Part shown: in pieces, positions 52,614-62,451 of the stretch
Position numbering within the stretch: the stretch's first letter is position 1
How the letters are laid out: the number at the start of each line of letters is the position of its first letter
Source: Chitinophagaceae bacterium UBA7600
GTDB taxonomy: Bacteria > Bacteroidota > Bacteroidia > Chitinophagales > Chitinophagaceae
Reading direction: 5' to 3'
DNA: 64,000 nucleotides
Assembly: GCA_002478885.1 (NCBI GenBank)
Contig: DLKC01000048.1
Location: 1-64,000, forward strand
Made by a program: the position numbers and the translations under genes
Notes under the pieces: model-generated
Database searches by the model: none
Told to the model about the DNA's origin: nothing
What the model saw: only the letters and a program-made list of their open reading frames with translations

Positions 52614-55600
52614 TCAATGCCCGGTAACTATGCGCGACGTTTTTTTATCACTAAAAATTGTCACCCCGTTAACGGACTTATTCATGTATACGAAGCGTGA
52701 CGGCTGCGAAAGAAAACCGCTTCCATAATAAAATTCCTCCTTGCGTTTTTTGCCGTCCTGTAATTGCATAAGTGCTGATACTTCACCGGGTTGCAATGGC
52801 ACCGCCTGTACCGGTTGCCTGTTACCAAAAACCAGCAGCGGCCCTTCGTTCTGGGATGCCACAAGCGCCAAAGTGTTACCAACAGGCAGTTGCAACAATG
52901 CTTTGCCATTTCCCGGAATATACAAACCGCTTTGCAAGGCCGGCAAAGATTTGAAGTTACCAGTGCCATCGCCGGCGAGCAACAGGCCATAAAACGCATC
53001 GTTCCGAAATGGCACAGGAGCCATCGAATATTCGTTGCCATTAAGTGCAATGTCTATGTTACCATCAGCATTAAAATCGCCGGCAACAATGCCGTAAACT
53101 GTGCTAAGTTGTGCCTCTGCAGGCAATGCATGTATCTCAAAGTTGAAGTTGCCTTTATTCTCGATCCATATCGTAGCGAAACCCGCAACGGTAAATTTTT
53201 GTGCATCCGATGCATTAAACACTTTGAGCACGTCTTTCATTTCAGCCTTTGCATAGAGCCCATAAGTATTGAAGTGCTTTTTTACTGAAGGCATTTCTGC
53301 CGCAACCTCATCGCGGTAGGGAACAGGATATTCGGCTTTGGTGCCGTGTGGCGCCGTGGCTTTCCATTGGCTGATCAAAAAATCCAGGTGATTGTTGTTG
53401 TCAAAATCTTTCGCATACATATTCACCGGTTCATTCGCAGCAGTTTTGAAATAGCCATTCAATCCGAAGTTGCCCGCTATATAATCCATGTCGCCGTCGT
53501 TGTCGATATCGGCAGCAACAAGGCTGTTCCACCAACCGGTTTCTTTGTCAAGCGAGGTTGACTGCCTTTTAAGTTGTCCTTGTTCATTTTTAAAAACCAC
53601 TACCCCCATCCACTCGCCTGTTACCATGAGGTCGGGGTCGTTATCGTTGTCTATGTCGGTCCATAAAGCATCGTTGATGATGCCAAGCTGGCTTAATCCC
53701 TGTGCTGCTTTTGAAGAAACGTCTTCAAATCTAATTTTACCGTTCGCGGAATTGTTGTGCAACAGGTATCCATTTTCAGCCAAAGGATAATTGCCCGGCA
53801 CCACCTGCCCACCGATGAACAGGTCAATCCTGCCATCCATATCAAAGTCCGCCGCTTTTACGCAAGACTTGCTTGCATCATTTACAGGAACAGCGAGGGT
53901 ATCAATAGAAAAATTTCCCTTACCGTCATTCACATAAAACCGATCCTGGTAAGCCTTCGCTCCCATTTGATAGGCGTACCCACCGGAAGTAATATAGAGA
54001 TCCATATCGCCGTCTCCATCGGCATCGAAAATACAAATGCCCTCATCATATCCCTGCGGTGCCGGTGCCGTTAACGGCTTTGTCTTAAAGCGATGATCCG
54101 GTTGCTGTACCAGCACACTTGTAGGTTGCTGCCCGTTGCCTCCCACAATAATGTCCTGCAGGCCATCGCCGGTGATATCGGCAGCCGCGAGTGAAGGTCC
54201 TGATGCTGAAAATTTGTGCGGCAGCATTCTTTGTATGTTAAAGTCAGCGAAATCATCTCCCTGGTTTATATAGTGCACCCCCGCCGCCGCAGTTATATTG
54301 CTGACCCACGTGTCCCGAGTTATTCCCGCGGTTGTATAAGAAAAAGGAACCGCCTTGCTACTCCTGCTTATCAACATGGTTTGATTAACCTTCAGGTTTT
54401 TCTTTACGTCCCTTGTACCATTGGGCCAGGCTATAACAAGCGAATCAATGGCAGTTGCCGCACCCAAACCAAAATGCAGCACATTTTCCATGCTTGACAT
54501 GTAACCACGGTAAGGTGTAAGCTCTGCGGTTTGATGCCGGCCACTATAGTAGATATCTGCTACGGTACCAATACCATTGATATTACTTGTATCGCCACGG
54601 AATTTAATGCGGAGGTAATTGTGGGGTGTTTTTTTATCGTCACTAATATTATTCCTAAGTATGGTTGCGGGCATGTTCGTGTTGTTGATTACTATATCCA
54701 TATCGCCATCGCCATCAAGATCGGCATAGGCCATTCCCGAGGAAAAGGTTGGAAAATCCCAGCCCCAATCTTTTGTTTTATCGGCAAACGTTATATCACC
54801 GTTGTTGTGAAAAATGTAATTGCTCATTTTAGCTTCGGGCAACTTTAGCATAAGATCCGTTACAGCGGTTCCTGGTTGCTGGTCCCGGTAAGTGATAAAA
54901 TCAAGGTCGGTTACATCTTTGGGCAACCCGTTTGTAACCATCAGGTCTTTATAACCATCCTGGTCGGCGTCCATGAATAATGCCGACCAACTCCAATCGG
55001 TGTAAGCGATCCCACTGTATAAGCCAATTTCGCTAAATACAGGCGCGCCGATGCTGTCGCCTTCTTTTAACTGCGGGCCACGGTTTAACTGCAACGTATT
55101 TCTAACCGTCTGAAAAGGGTAGTCATAATATTTTGTGTACACATACCAGTTATAGTCGACGCTGTTCATCATCATTTTGTAGCGGTAATTGTCTTCTGCC
55201 GCCATATCGGTTTCAACCAGGTCAACAAGTCCATCGTTGTTAATGTCGGCGGCGTCATTACCCATACCATTCAGGCTTGTGTGTTTGAAATATTGCTTCG
55301 AAGCGTTGGTGAATGTTCCGTTCCGATTGTTGATATAAAGAAGGTCACCGGTTAAATAGTCGTTGCTTACATAAATGTCTTTCCAGCCATCTTTGTTAAT
55401 GTCTATAATATTGATACCAAGACCATAACCTTCCCAGGAAATACCCGCCTGTTTTGATACGTCGGTAAAAACAGGCCGCTGAAACCTGTTGTTCCAATCG
55501 TTGCGGAATAGTTTGTCCGTTGTGGCAGCACTGCCATCATCTTTGACTTTGCGAAAAGTATTGGGAAGTTCCTGCCCGAGGTCGTTCACCACCATGTATA

Positions 55601-56159
55601 GGTCAAGATCGCCATCATTGTCATAGTCAAAAAATGCGGCCATGTGGGTGCTGCTGGTATCGTCGAGCCCGTAAGCGCCGGCCATTTCCTTAAAATGCGG
55701 AATGCCGGATTGCTTATCAACGCCCTGGTTAACGTACAAAAGGTTTCTGCGCAATTCGGGATCGTGCCATACTGATGCGCACACGTAAATATCGTCAAGC
55801 CCGTCGTTGTTGATATCGACAACGGCCACACCCCTGCACCATTTTTTATCACCGTCAACACCGGAAGTGCTTGTCACATCTTCAAATTCAAAGTTGCCTT
55901 TGTTCAGGTAAAGCTTGTTGGGCCCAAAGCTCGAAGTGAAATAGATATCCGGCTTTTTATCGTTGTTAAAATCACCGATACCAACACCGCCGCCGTTGTA
56001 GAGATATTGGTAGTTGATCATATTCACGTTGTTATTCTCTTCGATTTTATTTTCGAAATCGATATGGGTCTGTTCACTGCTTAGTTGCGTAAAAAGTGGC
56101 TCGTTGCCAGAGCAGGATGCAAGAAGCATTACGGCAATTACAGGGGTTGCCAGTTTCAT
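52614..56159 (-). CDS. VCBS / FG-GAP repeat lipoprotein with ASPIC/UnbV domain
   Basis: A 1181-residue surface lipoprotein. A signal peptide with lipobox LLASCSGN (Cys16) precedes many VCBS/FG-GAP repeats, each with a D-x-(D/N)-x-D-G-x-x-D calcium loop such as DFNNDKKPD, DINNDGLDD and DYDNDGDLD. An ASPIC/UnbV-type domain around 540-600 (LRIKFRGDTSNINGIGT, SLVIAWPNGT) is followed by a second set of repeats. The array should form beta-propellers. Proteins of this CRTAC1-like group are common among Bacteroidota outer-membrane lipoproteins; function and ligand are unknown. Confidence 0.9.
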   Translation of the reverse strand: MKLATPVIAVMLLASCSGNEPLFTQLSSEQTHIDFENKIEENNNVNMINYQYLYNGGGVGIGDFNNDKKPDIYFTSSFGPNKLYLNKGNFEFEDVTSTSGVDGDKKWCRGVAVVDINNDGLDDIYVCASVWHDPELRRNLLYVNQGVDKQSGIPHFKEMAGAYGLDDTSSTHMAAFFDYDNDGDLDLYMVVNDLGQELPNTFRKVKDDGSAATTDKLFRNDWNNRFQRPVFTDVSKQAGISWEGYGLGINIIDINKDGWKDIYVSNDYLTGDLLYINNRNGTFTNASKQYFKHTSLNGMGNDAADINNDGLVDLVETDMAAEDNYRYKMMMNSVDYNWYVYTKYYDYPFQTVRNTLQLNRGPQLKEGDSIGAPVFSEIGLYSGIAYTDWSWSALFMDADQDGYKDLMVTNGLPKDVTDLDFITYRDQQPGTAVTDLMLKLPEAKMSNYIFHNNGDITFADKTKDWGWDFPTFSSGMAYADLDGDGDMDIVINNTNMPATILRNNISDDKKTPHNYLRIKFRGDTSNINGIGTVADIYYSGRHQTAELTPYRGYMSSMENVLHFGLGAATAIDSLVIAWPNGTRDVKKNLKVNQTMLISRSSKAVPFSYTTAGITRDTWVSNITAAAGVHYINQGDDFADFNIQRMLPHKFSASGPSLAAADITGDGLQDIIVGGNGQQPTSVLVQQPDHRFKTKPLTAPAPQGYDEGICIFDADGDGDMDLYITSGGYAYQMGAKAYQDRFYVNDGKGNFSIDTLAVPVNDASKSCVKAADFDMDGRIDLFIGGQVVPGNYPLAENGYLLHNNSANGKIRFEDVSSKAAQGLSQLGIINDALWTDIDNDNDPDLMVTGEWMGVVVFKNEQGQLKRQSTSLDKETGWWNSLVAADIDNDGDMDYIAGNFGLNGYFKTAANEPVNMYAKDFDNNNHLDFLISQWKATAPHGTKAEYPVPYRDEVAAEMPSVKKHFNTYGLYAKAEMKDVLKVFNASDAQKFTVAGFATIWIENKGNFNFEIHALPAEAQLSTVYGIVAGDFNADGNIDIALNGNEYSMAPVPFRNDAFYGLLLAGDGTGNFKSLPALQSGLYIPGNGKALLQLPVGNTLALVASQNEGPLLVFGNRQPVQAVPLQPGEVSALMQLQDGKKRKEEFYYGSGFLSQPSRFVYMNKSVNGVTIFSDKKTSRIVTGH

Positions 56160-56250
56160 GAGCAGTTATAGTTTTAACCTGCTAATATAAACAAAGTTTG
56201 AAGCCCTTTTTACGTTGAAACAAGCCCTGTGGAACGTATAAGGACTTTTA

Positions 56251-56306
56251 TAAGCCAGGCTTTGGTAGTGATGGCTTCGCCTGTTGCGTCGCACCCTTGT
56301 ACAGCA
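56251..56306 (-). repeat. dispersed intergenic repeat, short form
   Basis: Minus-orientation copy: GTTGCGTCGCACCCTTGTAC at 56283-56302 with full head, tail TAAGCCAGGC at its left. It lies in the 483-base divergent gap 56160-56642. Confidence 0.65.
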
Positions 56307-56401
56307 GCACACAGATCGCCGAACCAGCGCAACATCATTTCCAATGCATTATTACAGATACGCAATTTCCAGGCTTCCCGCTTTAGTTGATTTTGTGCAC
56401 C

Positions 56402-56455
56402 TACGTACAAGTGAGTGACACAACGAAAGCTGATAGCAGCACTTTGCCCGGAAAA
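56402..56455 (+). repeat. dispersed intergenic repeat, GTGAC-variant
   Basis: GTACAAGTGAGTGACACAAC at 56405-56424, then GAAAGCTG and a tail CTTTGCCCGGAAAAAG. It is head-to-head with the copy at 56251-56306, 95 bases away. I see nothing further in the 483-base gap. Confidence 0.65.
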
Positions 56456-56642
56456 AGAAATATTGACACAGATCACGCGCATGTGTGACTTCCGTCACTT
56501 TGCCGGCATTGCCAGATGACTACTTTAGCCGCTTGTATGCACTGCAACGACCGGCACACAACTACATGAAAAAATTTGACAACCGGGAGCCGCAGCATAG
56601 AACCAGATAAAACCAGGATTATCACTTACCAAAACAAATCGC

Positions 56643-58745
56643 ATGAAAAATTTCGCCAATCAGGTTTCTTCTCAGTTGTCATGGCAAAAAACAAAGTTAC
56701 TTGCCACAGGAAGCTTGCTGTTACTTTTGTTGTTACCAGCACTTTCCAATGCACAGACATTCAGCCAGCCAAGGGCCGCGCAGCTACAAACGAGACTGCA
56801 AAACAGCTTCAATAAAAAGACGGTAAAAAGTGGCAACGCAGTTACAGCCAATAGCCCTGCGACTTTTACTGTAACGCCCGCCGACGCAGGGACCAACCCG
56901 CTGGCTAATATTATTCAGTCGCTCGTAGGAAGCGGCGTTACTGTTTCCAACATACATACAAACCTGCCTGCGACTTCAGACATCTATGGCTCGTTCAGCG
57001 GCGGTGCTACCGCCGTTGGCATAAACAGCGGTTTGATTATGACCAGTGGCAGTGTGCTCAACGCGATTGGCCCTAATATTTCTCCCAGTACAAGCCAGGA
57101 CAATGGGTTGCCTGGCTACCCTGCGCTCGACTCAGCCGGTTTTGACGCATCAGTAATATCTTTTGATGTTAAGTCGACCACTGCCTATCTCACTTTCAAC
57201 TATGTATTTGCATCTGAAGAGTATAACGAATATGTAGGTAGCGTTTTCAACGATGAGTTTGCATTTTTTATTTCGGGGCCGGGCATACCGGTGGGCACAA
57301 ACATTGCCCTGATCCCCGGCACAAATACACCGGTGGCGATTAATAATGTGAACATGGGTCTTAACCCCCAGTTTTATCTTAACAATGATTCACTTGCCAA
57401 TGCCGACCCAGCAAGGTTCCAGGCATTGGAATACGATGGCCTTACCAAAGTGCTAACCACATCAACCATCAGTGTTGTTCCCGGCGCAACTTATACAATT
57501 ACCTTAGTGATCCAGGACGTATCAGACGGCGTTTATGACTCTGGCGTATTTATCGAAGGCGGCAGCATTACGAGTGACTCCTGCGTTTTAAAACTTTATA
57601 CCGAGCAGAAAAATGTAAGCTGCTATGGAGCCAGCGATGGCAAAATAGAAATGTCCATCGGAGGCGTTAATGGAACAGCAAATATTTTATGGTCAAACGG
57701 AGCAACAACAGCAAAAATAGAAAACCTGGCACCCGGCACCTATAATGTTTCTGTAACAGACAGTAAAGGTTGCCATGCAACGCTCTCTCCTGCCATTGTG
57801 ATAACGCAGCCGGCACCACTCAAACTGCAAAAGCCTGTTATTACCAACGGTTCGTGCAGCGGTGGCAAAGGATCGGCAACGCTTGCAGCTTCAGGCGGAA
57901 CGGCTCCTTACAGTTTTACAGTTGGCACAACCACCAATACAACCGGCATATTTACCGACCTGATGCCAGGTGCTTACAGTTATTCCGTAACAGATGCACA
58001 TGCATGCGTGGCCAACGGTTCGTTTGTGATAAAACAAGCTTCCGGTTTCAGCTGCTCCGTTACTGTAACACCAACGCGTACTGTTGCTGGCCAGGCAACG
58101 AAAACAATTTATCTTGGTTATGGCCAGCAATACGTAACGCTCACCGGTAATGCCTCGGGCACCGGAACCTACTCATATGACTGGGGTATTGCCGGCAGCG
58201 GTCGCACGATACAGGTTAATCCAACCGTTACTACAACGTATAATCTTACCGTTACAGATTTGCTCACCGGTTGCAGTTCTTACTGCAGTGTAACGATCAA
58301 TGTGATCGATGTGCGTTGCGGTTCATTGCTCGATAAAGTGCTTATCTGCAGCTTTGATTCCACCGCAGGCCAGAAAACAACAAAGTGCGTAAAATACAAT
58401 ACGGTAGCCAAGTCTCTGAAAGCCGGTGCACAGCTCGGATCATGTACGGCAGCGGCTTCCGCTATCAGCAGCCTTGTAACAACCAATGCGGTTTCCTTTG
58501 GCCTGAAGGCTTCGCCAAATCCAACCGCGGATCAGTTTACGCTGCAGGTAGCGACAAATAATGTCAAAGACAAAATAAGTGTAAGAATTATGGATTTCAG
58601 CGGCCGGCAAGTTGAGGTAAGGAACAATGTTAGCGCAGGGCAAGTGATTCAAATTGGTGCCGGTTATAAGCCCGGAACCTATATTGCTGAACTGATACAG
58701 GGCACAGAACGTGTTGCAGTTAAGCTCGTAAAATATAACCACTAA
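56643..58745 (+). CDS. choice-of-anchor L domain protein with SprB-like repeats and T9SS signal
   Basis: A 700-residue secreted protein. The signal segment is about 18-37 (LLATGSLLLLLLLPALSNA). A choice-of-anchor L domain follows (about 80-310), with NPLANIIQSLVGSGVTVSN, GLIMTSGSV and FNYVFASEEYNEYVGSVFNDEFAFFISGPG-type landmarks. Two SprB-like repeats around 320-480 contain the KGCHATLSPAIVITQPAPL and ACVANGSFVIKQAS endings. A Cys-rich region and a C-terminal T9SS sorting domain (LKASPNPTADQFTL to VKLVKYNH) complete it. Such proteins are adhesin-like. The start at 56643 is supported by the signal peptide. Confidence 0.9.
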   Translation: MKNFANQVSSQLSWQKTKLLATGSLLLLLLLPALSNAQTFSQPRAAQLQTRLQNSFNKKTVKSGNAVTANSPATFTVTPADAGTNPLANIIQSLVGSGVTVSNIHTNLPATSDIYGSFSGGATAVGINSGLIMTSGSVLNAIGPNISPSTSQDNGLPGYPALDSAGFDASVISFDVKSTTAYLTFNYVFASEEYNEYVGSVFNDEFAFFISGPGIPVGTNIALIPGTNTPVAINNVNMGLNPQFYLNNDSLANADPARFQALEYDGLTKVLTTSTISVVPGATYTITLVIQDVSDGVYDSGVFIEGGSITSDSCVLKLYTEQKNVSCYGASDGKIEMSIGGVNGTANILWSNGATTAKIENLAPGTYNVSVTDSKGCHATLSPAIVITQPAPLKLQKPVITNGSCSGGKGSATLAASGGTAPYSFTVGTTTNTTGIFTDLMPGAYSYSVTDAHACVANGSFVIKQASGFSCSVTVTPTRTVAGQATKTIYLGYGQQYVTLTGNASGTGTYSYDWGIAGSGRTIQVNPTVTTTYNLTVTDLLTGCSSYCSVTINVIDVRCGSLLDKVLICSFDSTAGQKTTKCVKYNTVAKSLKAGAQLGSCTAAASAISSLVTTNAVSFGLKASPNPTADQFTLQVATNNVKDKISVRIMDFSGRQVEVRNNVSAGQVIQIGAGYKPGTYIAELIQGTERVAVKLVKYNH

Positions 58746-58763
58746 CAGCGTTTATAACGCCAC

Positions 58764-58800
58764 AAAAGGGACAGCGAATATGCTGTCCCTTTTTGTTTTT
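58764..58800 (+). terminator. rho-independent terminator
   Basis: AAAAGGGACAGC (58764-58775) pairs fully with GCTGTCCCTTTT (58782-58793), followed by TTGTTTTT. Confidence 0.9.
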
Positions 58801-58831
58801 AATTACGTGTACCCATATTCCAAAAAATACA

Positions 58832-58886
58832 GTTTTGTAACAGGCTGCAGTGCTCATCTCGTCTTCGTTGCGTCGCACCCTTCAGG
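58832..58886 (-). repeat. dispersed intergenic repeat, short form
   Basis: Minus-orientation copy: GTTGCGTCGCACCCTTCAGG at 58867-58886, preceded by GTCTTC, tail TTTTGTAACAGGCTGCAG. It lies between convergent genes. Confidence 0.65.
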
Positions 58887-58903
58887 TTTCTGCCCGCTGC
58901 GCA

Positions 58904-60130
58904 TCAAAGCAGAGCAATTTTTGCCGCGATCGTTTGCTTATCCGTTTTTGTTTTAGCAAGCATTAACGCCTGTTCAAAATATTTTTTTGCTGTTTCCCTG
59001 TCTCTGCCGGAATGCAATTCACCGAGCAATACAAAATAAAAATGATTGCCGGTAAGCTTTAATTTTTCCGCCTCCTCAATAGCTGTTTCCTTGTTCCTCG
59101 CTTTTGACAACGCATAGGTCCTGTTTAGTGCCGCAACCGGTGAATAAGCCACTTGAAGCAACCGGTTATAAAGCTGCAAAATATTTTCCCATTTTTCTTT
59201 TGTGTCTGCCTTTATCGTATGCCAGTAAGCAATACCCGCTTCCAAATGATATTTAGTTAACTGACTTCCGTGCGATGCCAGGTGCAGGTGATACGCCCCC
59301 CGGGCAATAAGGTCGTAGTTCCAGAGCGATTCATTTTGATCGTTGTACAAAACAATTTCACCCTGCTCATTCTTCCGCGCCGTAAACCGTGAGGCATGAA
59401 AACACATGAGGGCATATAATGCGTTTACGTCGGGCAGGTTGGTCAGATCGTTTTGCAACAATAATAATGTGAGCCGCATGGCTTCCCGGCAAAGTTCTTC
59501 ACGCAGCACCAGATCATTGCTTTCAGAATAATAACCTTCACTGAAAAGAAGATAAAGCGTTGTAAGTACTGACGACAATCGTTCACCGATAACGCCTTCG
59601 CCCGGAAACTCAATAACAACTTTTTCCTGCCTCAGTTTTTCTTTTGCACGGTATAATCTTTTGTTGATGGTTTCCTTGTTTGTAAGAAAGGCCACGGCAA
59701 TTTCTTCGATACCAAAGCCGCAAAGAATACGCAGGGCAAGCCCAACCTGCGCTTCTGCGGGTATGGATGGATGACAAACAGCGAACAGCATCTGTAACTG
59801 GCTGTCATTGATGTTCTGCTCCGAGAGATCGATCTCTGTTACTTCGGTAACGGCGGCCCCCTGTGCCATGTCCTTTGCGATCTTTGCTGCAAACAGTTTA
59901 TCACGGTTGAGGTGATTCTTCGCTTTGTTCTTTGCCACTGTATACAACCATGCGACCGGATTTTCCGGAATGCCTTTATAGGACCATGTTTCAAGCGCGG
60001 CCAGGAAAGCAGCACCGGCAATATCCTCCGCCGTTTCGATATGCTCCATACCAAAAGTTTTGCAGAGTACGGCCGCTATCTTTCTGAATTCCGTCCTGAA
60101 CAAATGCGGTATTAGCTCCTGCTGCAGCAT
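58904..60130 (-). CDS. ECF sigma factor with C-terminal TPR-like extension (ECF42-like)
   Basis: About 408 residues from ATG 60130 (MLQQELIPHLFRTEFRKIAAVL). It has a region 2 (about 10-85; EDIAGAAFLAALETWSYKGIPENPVAWLYTVAKNKAKNHL) and a region 4 helix-turn-helix (GFGIEEIAVAFLTNKETINKRLYRAKEKLR). A helical extension of about 200 residues then carries GYYS and NALYALM-type segments plus late TPR-like helices. This is the architecture of the SigJ-like/ECF42 group, which pairs with YCII/DGPF proteins, as here: the YCII gene lies just upstream at 60331-60684. Longer in-frame starts to 60292 run into a dispersed repeat and are rejected. Confidence 0.87.
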   Translation of the reverse strand: MLQQELIPHLFRTEFRKIAAVLCKTFGMEHIETAEDIAGAAFLAALETWSYKGIPENPVAWLYTVAKNKAKNHLNRDKLFAAKIAKDMAQGAAVTEVTEIDLSEQNINDSQLQMLFAVCHPSIPAEAQVGLALRILCGFGIEEIAVAFLTNKETINKRLYRAKEKLRQEKVVIEFPGEGVIGERLSSVLTTLYLLFSEGYYSESNDLVLREELCREAMRLTLLLLQNDLTNLPDVNALYALMCFHASRFTARKNEQGEIVLYNDQNESLWNYDLIARGAYHLHLASHGSQLTKYHLEAGIAYWHTIKADTKEKWENILQLYNRLLQVAYSPVAALNRTYALSKARNKETAIEEAEKLKLTGNHFYFVLLGELHSGRDRETAKKYFEQALMLAKTKTDKQTIAAKIALL

Positions 60131-60206
60131 ATTAAAGACAATAGCGTGAAAAATTTCTTTCCCTGCCGAAAATAAACACTTCAACATCCGCTGCCAGAAA
60201 CTACAG

Positions 60207-60280
60207 ACGTTGAAGTGTGCGATTCCGGATAAGCCACATCGCGCAAGGAAGATGCCATGGGTTCTAAAAGCCGGGCACCA
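60207..60280 (+). repeat. dispersed intergenic repeat, long form (most complete)
   Basis: CGTTGAAGTGTGCGATTCCG, then GATAAGCCACATC, GCGCAAGGAAGATGCC and the tail AAAAGCCGGGCACC. Both sides of the core are preserved around an insert of about 20 bases. It sits between the YCII and sigma factor genes, and so within their probable operon. Confidence 0.65.
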
Positions 60281-60330
60281 AAAAAATTCCATTGCAGATC
60301 AACGCGGGTTTATGGAAAACAACGTCAGTA

Positions 60331-60684
60331 TTAATGCACGCCATCATTCTTAGCGATCTTACGCACTTCTACGCTGTTACCTTCGCCCTGCAAAACGGGG
60401 CAGCCTTTGGCAAACCCAACCGCCTCATCAACCGAATCGGCTTTTACTATAATAAATCCACCGATGGTTTCTTTTACATCGCCAAAAGGCCCGTTTGTAA
60501 CCACGCTGTTATGTCGCACCACACGCGCATCGGCAAAGGGCAGACCTGTTCCGCTGATGAACTTATTTTGCGCAGCGATGCCGCCGATCCAATCCATTGT
60601 TTGCTGCATCCAAACCTGTATCTGTTCGGGTGATGCTACTTTGCTGCCGTCTTCATGCCTGAAGATTAAAACATACTCGTCCAT
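60331..60684 (-). CDS. YCII-related (DGPF-type) protein
   Basis: A 117-residue protein of the YciI/DGPF superfamily, a ferredoxin-like alpha/beta fold with a conserved His/Asp pocket. The start MDEYVLIFRHEDGSK and the central TNGPFGDVKETIGGFIIVKADSVDEAV segment are diagnostic (N-G-P-F replaces the eponymous D-G-P-F). In ECF42-type systems such genes sit next to, and are targets of, the sigma factor. It is the upstream gene of the pair with 58904-60130. The enzymatic role is unknown. Confidence 0.88.
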   Translation of the reverse strand: MDEYVLIFRHEDGSKVASPEQIQVWMQQTMDWIGGIAAQNKFISGTGLPFADARVVRHNSVVTNGPFGDVKETIGGFIIVKADSVDEAVGFAKGCPVLQGEGNSVEVRKIAKNDGVH

Positions 60685-60830
60685 AAATGTTCATTTAAAT
60701 GTGATTGAAAATAGTGATTATACATCAATAACAAATGAATGCAGCCAGATTGGACAAGCAGCAAAAAATAACCGCCAGCCACAGTTGCGGGAAGTGGGCC
60801 GCTGCGCAAAATCATAACTGTTTACCTAAG

Positions 60831-62252
60831 TTATTTTACCGGCTTTTTGAGGTAGGGCTTTATTAAAAAGAAATAGATGGCAATAGCCAGTAGCATAACG
60901 ATGATAAAGAAAAAGTAATAACGTGAGCCGGTTAAGCCTGAAAACAAGCCGCCACCAGCAATGCTGCCGTTTATCACTGACAGTATGATATTACCGATGG
61001 AGAGCGACAACAGAAAAAAAGCCATGATGGTGCTTTTCATCCTTTCGGGCGCCTGTGTATAAGCGTATTCCAACCCTGTTTGATAAATGAGCACTTCAGC
61101 GATGGTGAGCAACATATAGGCGAAAAACTGCCAGCCAACGTTTGGCTGAAAGCCTTTGTCAATCTCTGTTTGCAGCCAATAAACAATGGTTATGGCCGAC
61201 AGGCTGATGATAAAGCCGAGACCAAACTTGTTTAGCGGGTTTACTTTCACCCCTCTTCGTTCGAGAAACGGAAAAAGTACAAAAGTGAAAAACGGGATAA
61301 AGAATAGCACGAGCATTCCGTTGGCTGATTGCACCTGTTCGGGCAGCCATTGAATCCCTAAAAAATGCAGGTCTGTTTTCTGAGCCTGCAATATCCACTC
61401 AGAAGTGCTTTGGTAATAGAGTGCATAAAAAACAGGAACCATTGAAAAGAATACCAGTATACGCCATACCGCTTTTACCCCTTTGACCATTTCTTCAGAA
61501 TATTTATGCCTCGCAACATCGAGTACCGTTTCGCCGGCTTTTCTTTTATTGATGTTTGCGATTGCATACATATTCACGGCCACAAAATTTTCTTTACGTA
61601 TGCCGGCCGCGGGTTTTCTTATGAACTTATTTCTGCCGGCTACAAATATGATGGTGGCAATGCCCATGAGTATTCCCGGAATACCGAATGCCCAGGCATA
61701 GCCAAAGTTCTCAGACACGTAGGGTATGCAGATCTGCGAGAGAAATGCGCCGATATTGATACAAAAAAAGAAGAGGCCAAATGCTTTTGGAATAAGCGAT
61801 TTGTTGCTATCGTCAAACTGGTCGCCCACGTTGGAAGATACACATGGCTTTATACCTCCGGCCCCAAGGGCAATGCAGACAAGACCCGCACTAAAACCAC
61901 TGATATTGGCGGGAAATAATGATAAGAGTAAATGTCCTGCACAATACACTACCGACAGGTAAACGATGGTTTTGTATTTCCCCAAAAACCAGTCGGCAAG
62001 CAACCCGCCAAGCACGGGCAAAAAATAAACGAGTGAAAAAAACAGGTGCACCATGTTGCTGCTTTGCGCGTTGGCAACCGTGCTTAGAGACGGATCTCCT
62101 GAAGGATTGAAAAATTGCTTTACCAGGAAAGTAGTGAGTATGGCGCTCATTCCATAAAAGCTGAAACGCTCAGCTATTTCATTCCCCATGATGTATGGAA
62201 TGCCGGCGGGCAGCTTTGCTTGTTGTTTTGGCATAGAGCGAGGAAGATACAT
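60831..62252 (-). CDS. POT family peptide MFS transporter
   Basis: About 473 residues with 12-14 membrane helices; a proton-dependent oligopeptide transporter. The family motif after TM1 is GNEIAERFSFYGMSAILTTFL (E-x-x-E-R-F-x-Y-Y, here ERFSFYG). The second motif region GAGGIKPCVSSNVGDQF and a late FFLLSLSIGNIILS helix are typical. Starts at 62252 (MYLPRSMPKQQ) or 62234 (MPKQQAK) are both plausible; the 62297 start adds residues that look non-coding. It is monocistronic. Confidence 0.9.
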   Translation of the reverse strand: MYLPRSMPKQQAKLPAGIPYIMGNEIAERFSFYGMSAILTTFLVKQFFNPSGDPSLSTVANAQSSNMVHLFFSLVYFLPVLGGLLADWFLGKYKTIVYLSVVYCAGHLLLSLFPANISGFSAGLVCIALGAGGIKPCVSSNVGDQFDDSNKSLIPKAFGLFFFCINIGAFLSQICIPYVSENFGYAWAFGIPGILMGIATIIFVAGRNKFIRKPAAGIRKENFVAVNMYAIANINKRKAGETVLDVARHKYSEEMVKGVKAVWRILVFFSMVPVFYALYYQSTSEWILQAQKTDLHFLGIQWLPEQVQSANGMLVLFFIPFFTFVLFPFLERRGVKVNPLNKFGLGFIISLSAITIVYWLQTEIDKGFQPNVGWQFFAYMLLTIAEVLIYQTGLEYAYTQAPERMKSTIMAFFLLSLSIGNIILSVINGSIAGGGLFSGLTGSRYYFFFIIVMLLAIAIYFFLIKPYLKKPVK

Positions 62253-62343
62253 TTTTCCGCCAAAAGCAACTGCGTTCCTGTAAAATGTTTTATGCAAAAA
62301 AGGCCAATTGAACTGCCGGTTTTAATTGCAACGAAAGAATGGC

Positions 62344-62404
62344 ATTGTTAGCCAGACTTTTGAATTGCTATAAGGCTTTGGTTGCGTCGCACACTGCATC
62401 GTTC
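62344..62404 (-). repeat. dispersed intergenic repeat, short form
   Basis: Minus-orientation copy: GTTGCGTCGCACACTGCATC at 62381-62400, tail TTAGCCAGACTT at its left. It lies in the gap 62253-62701 upstream of the POT transporter gene. Confidence 0.6.
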
Positions 62405-62451
62405 AACTCTATGGTCAGCAATTAACAGCAACCGTAATTGGTTTCAAGTGT

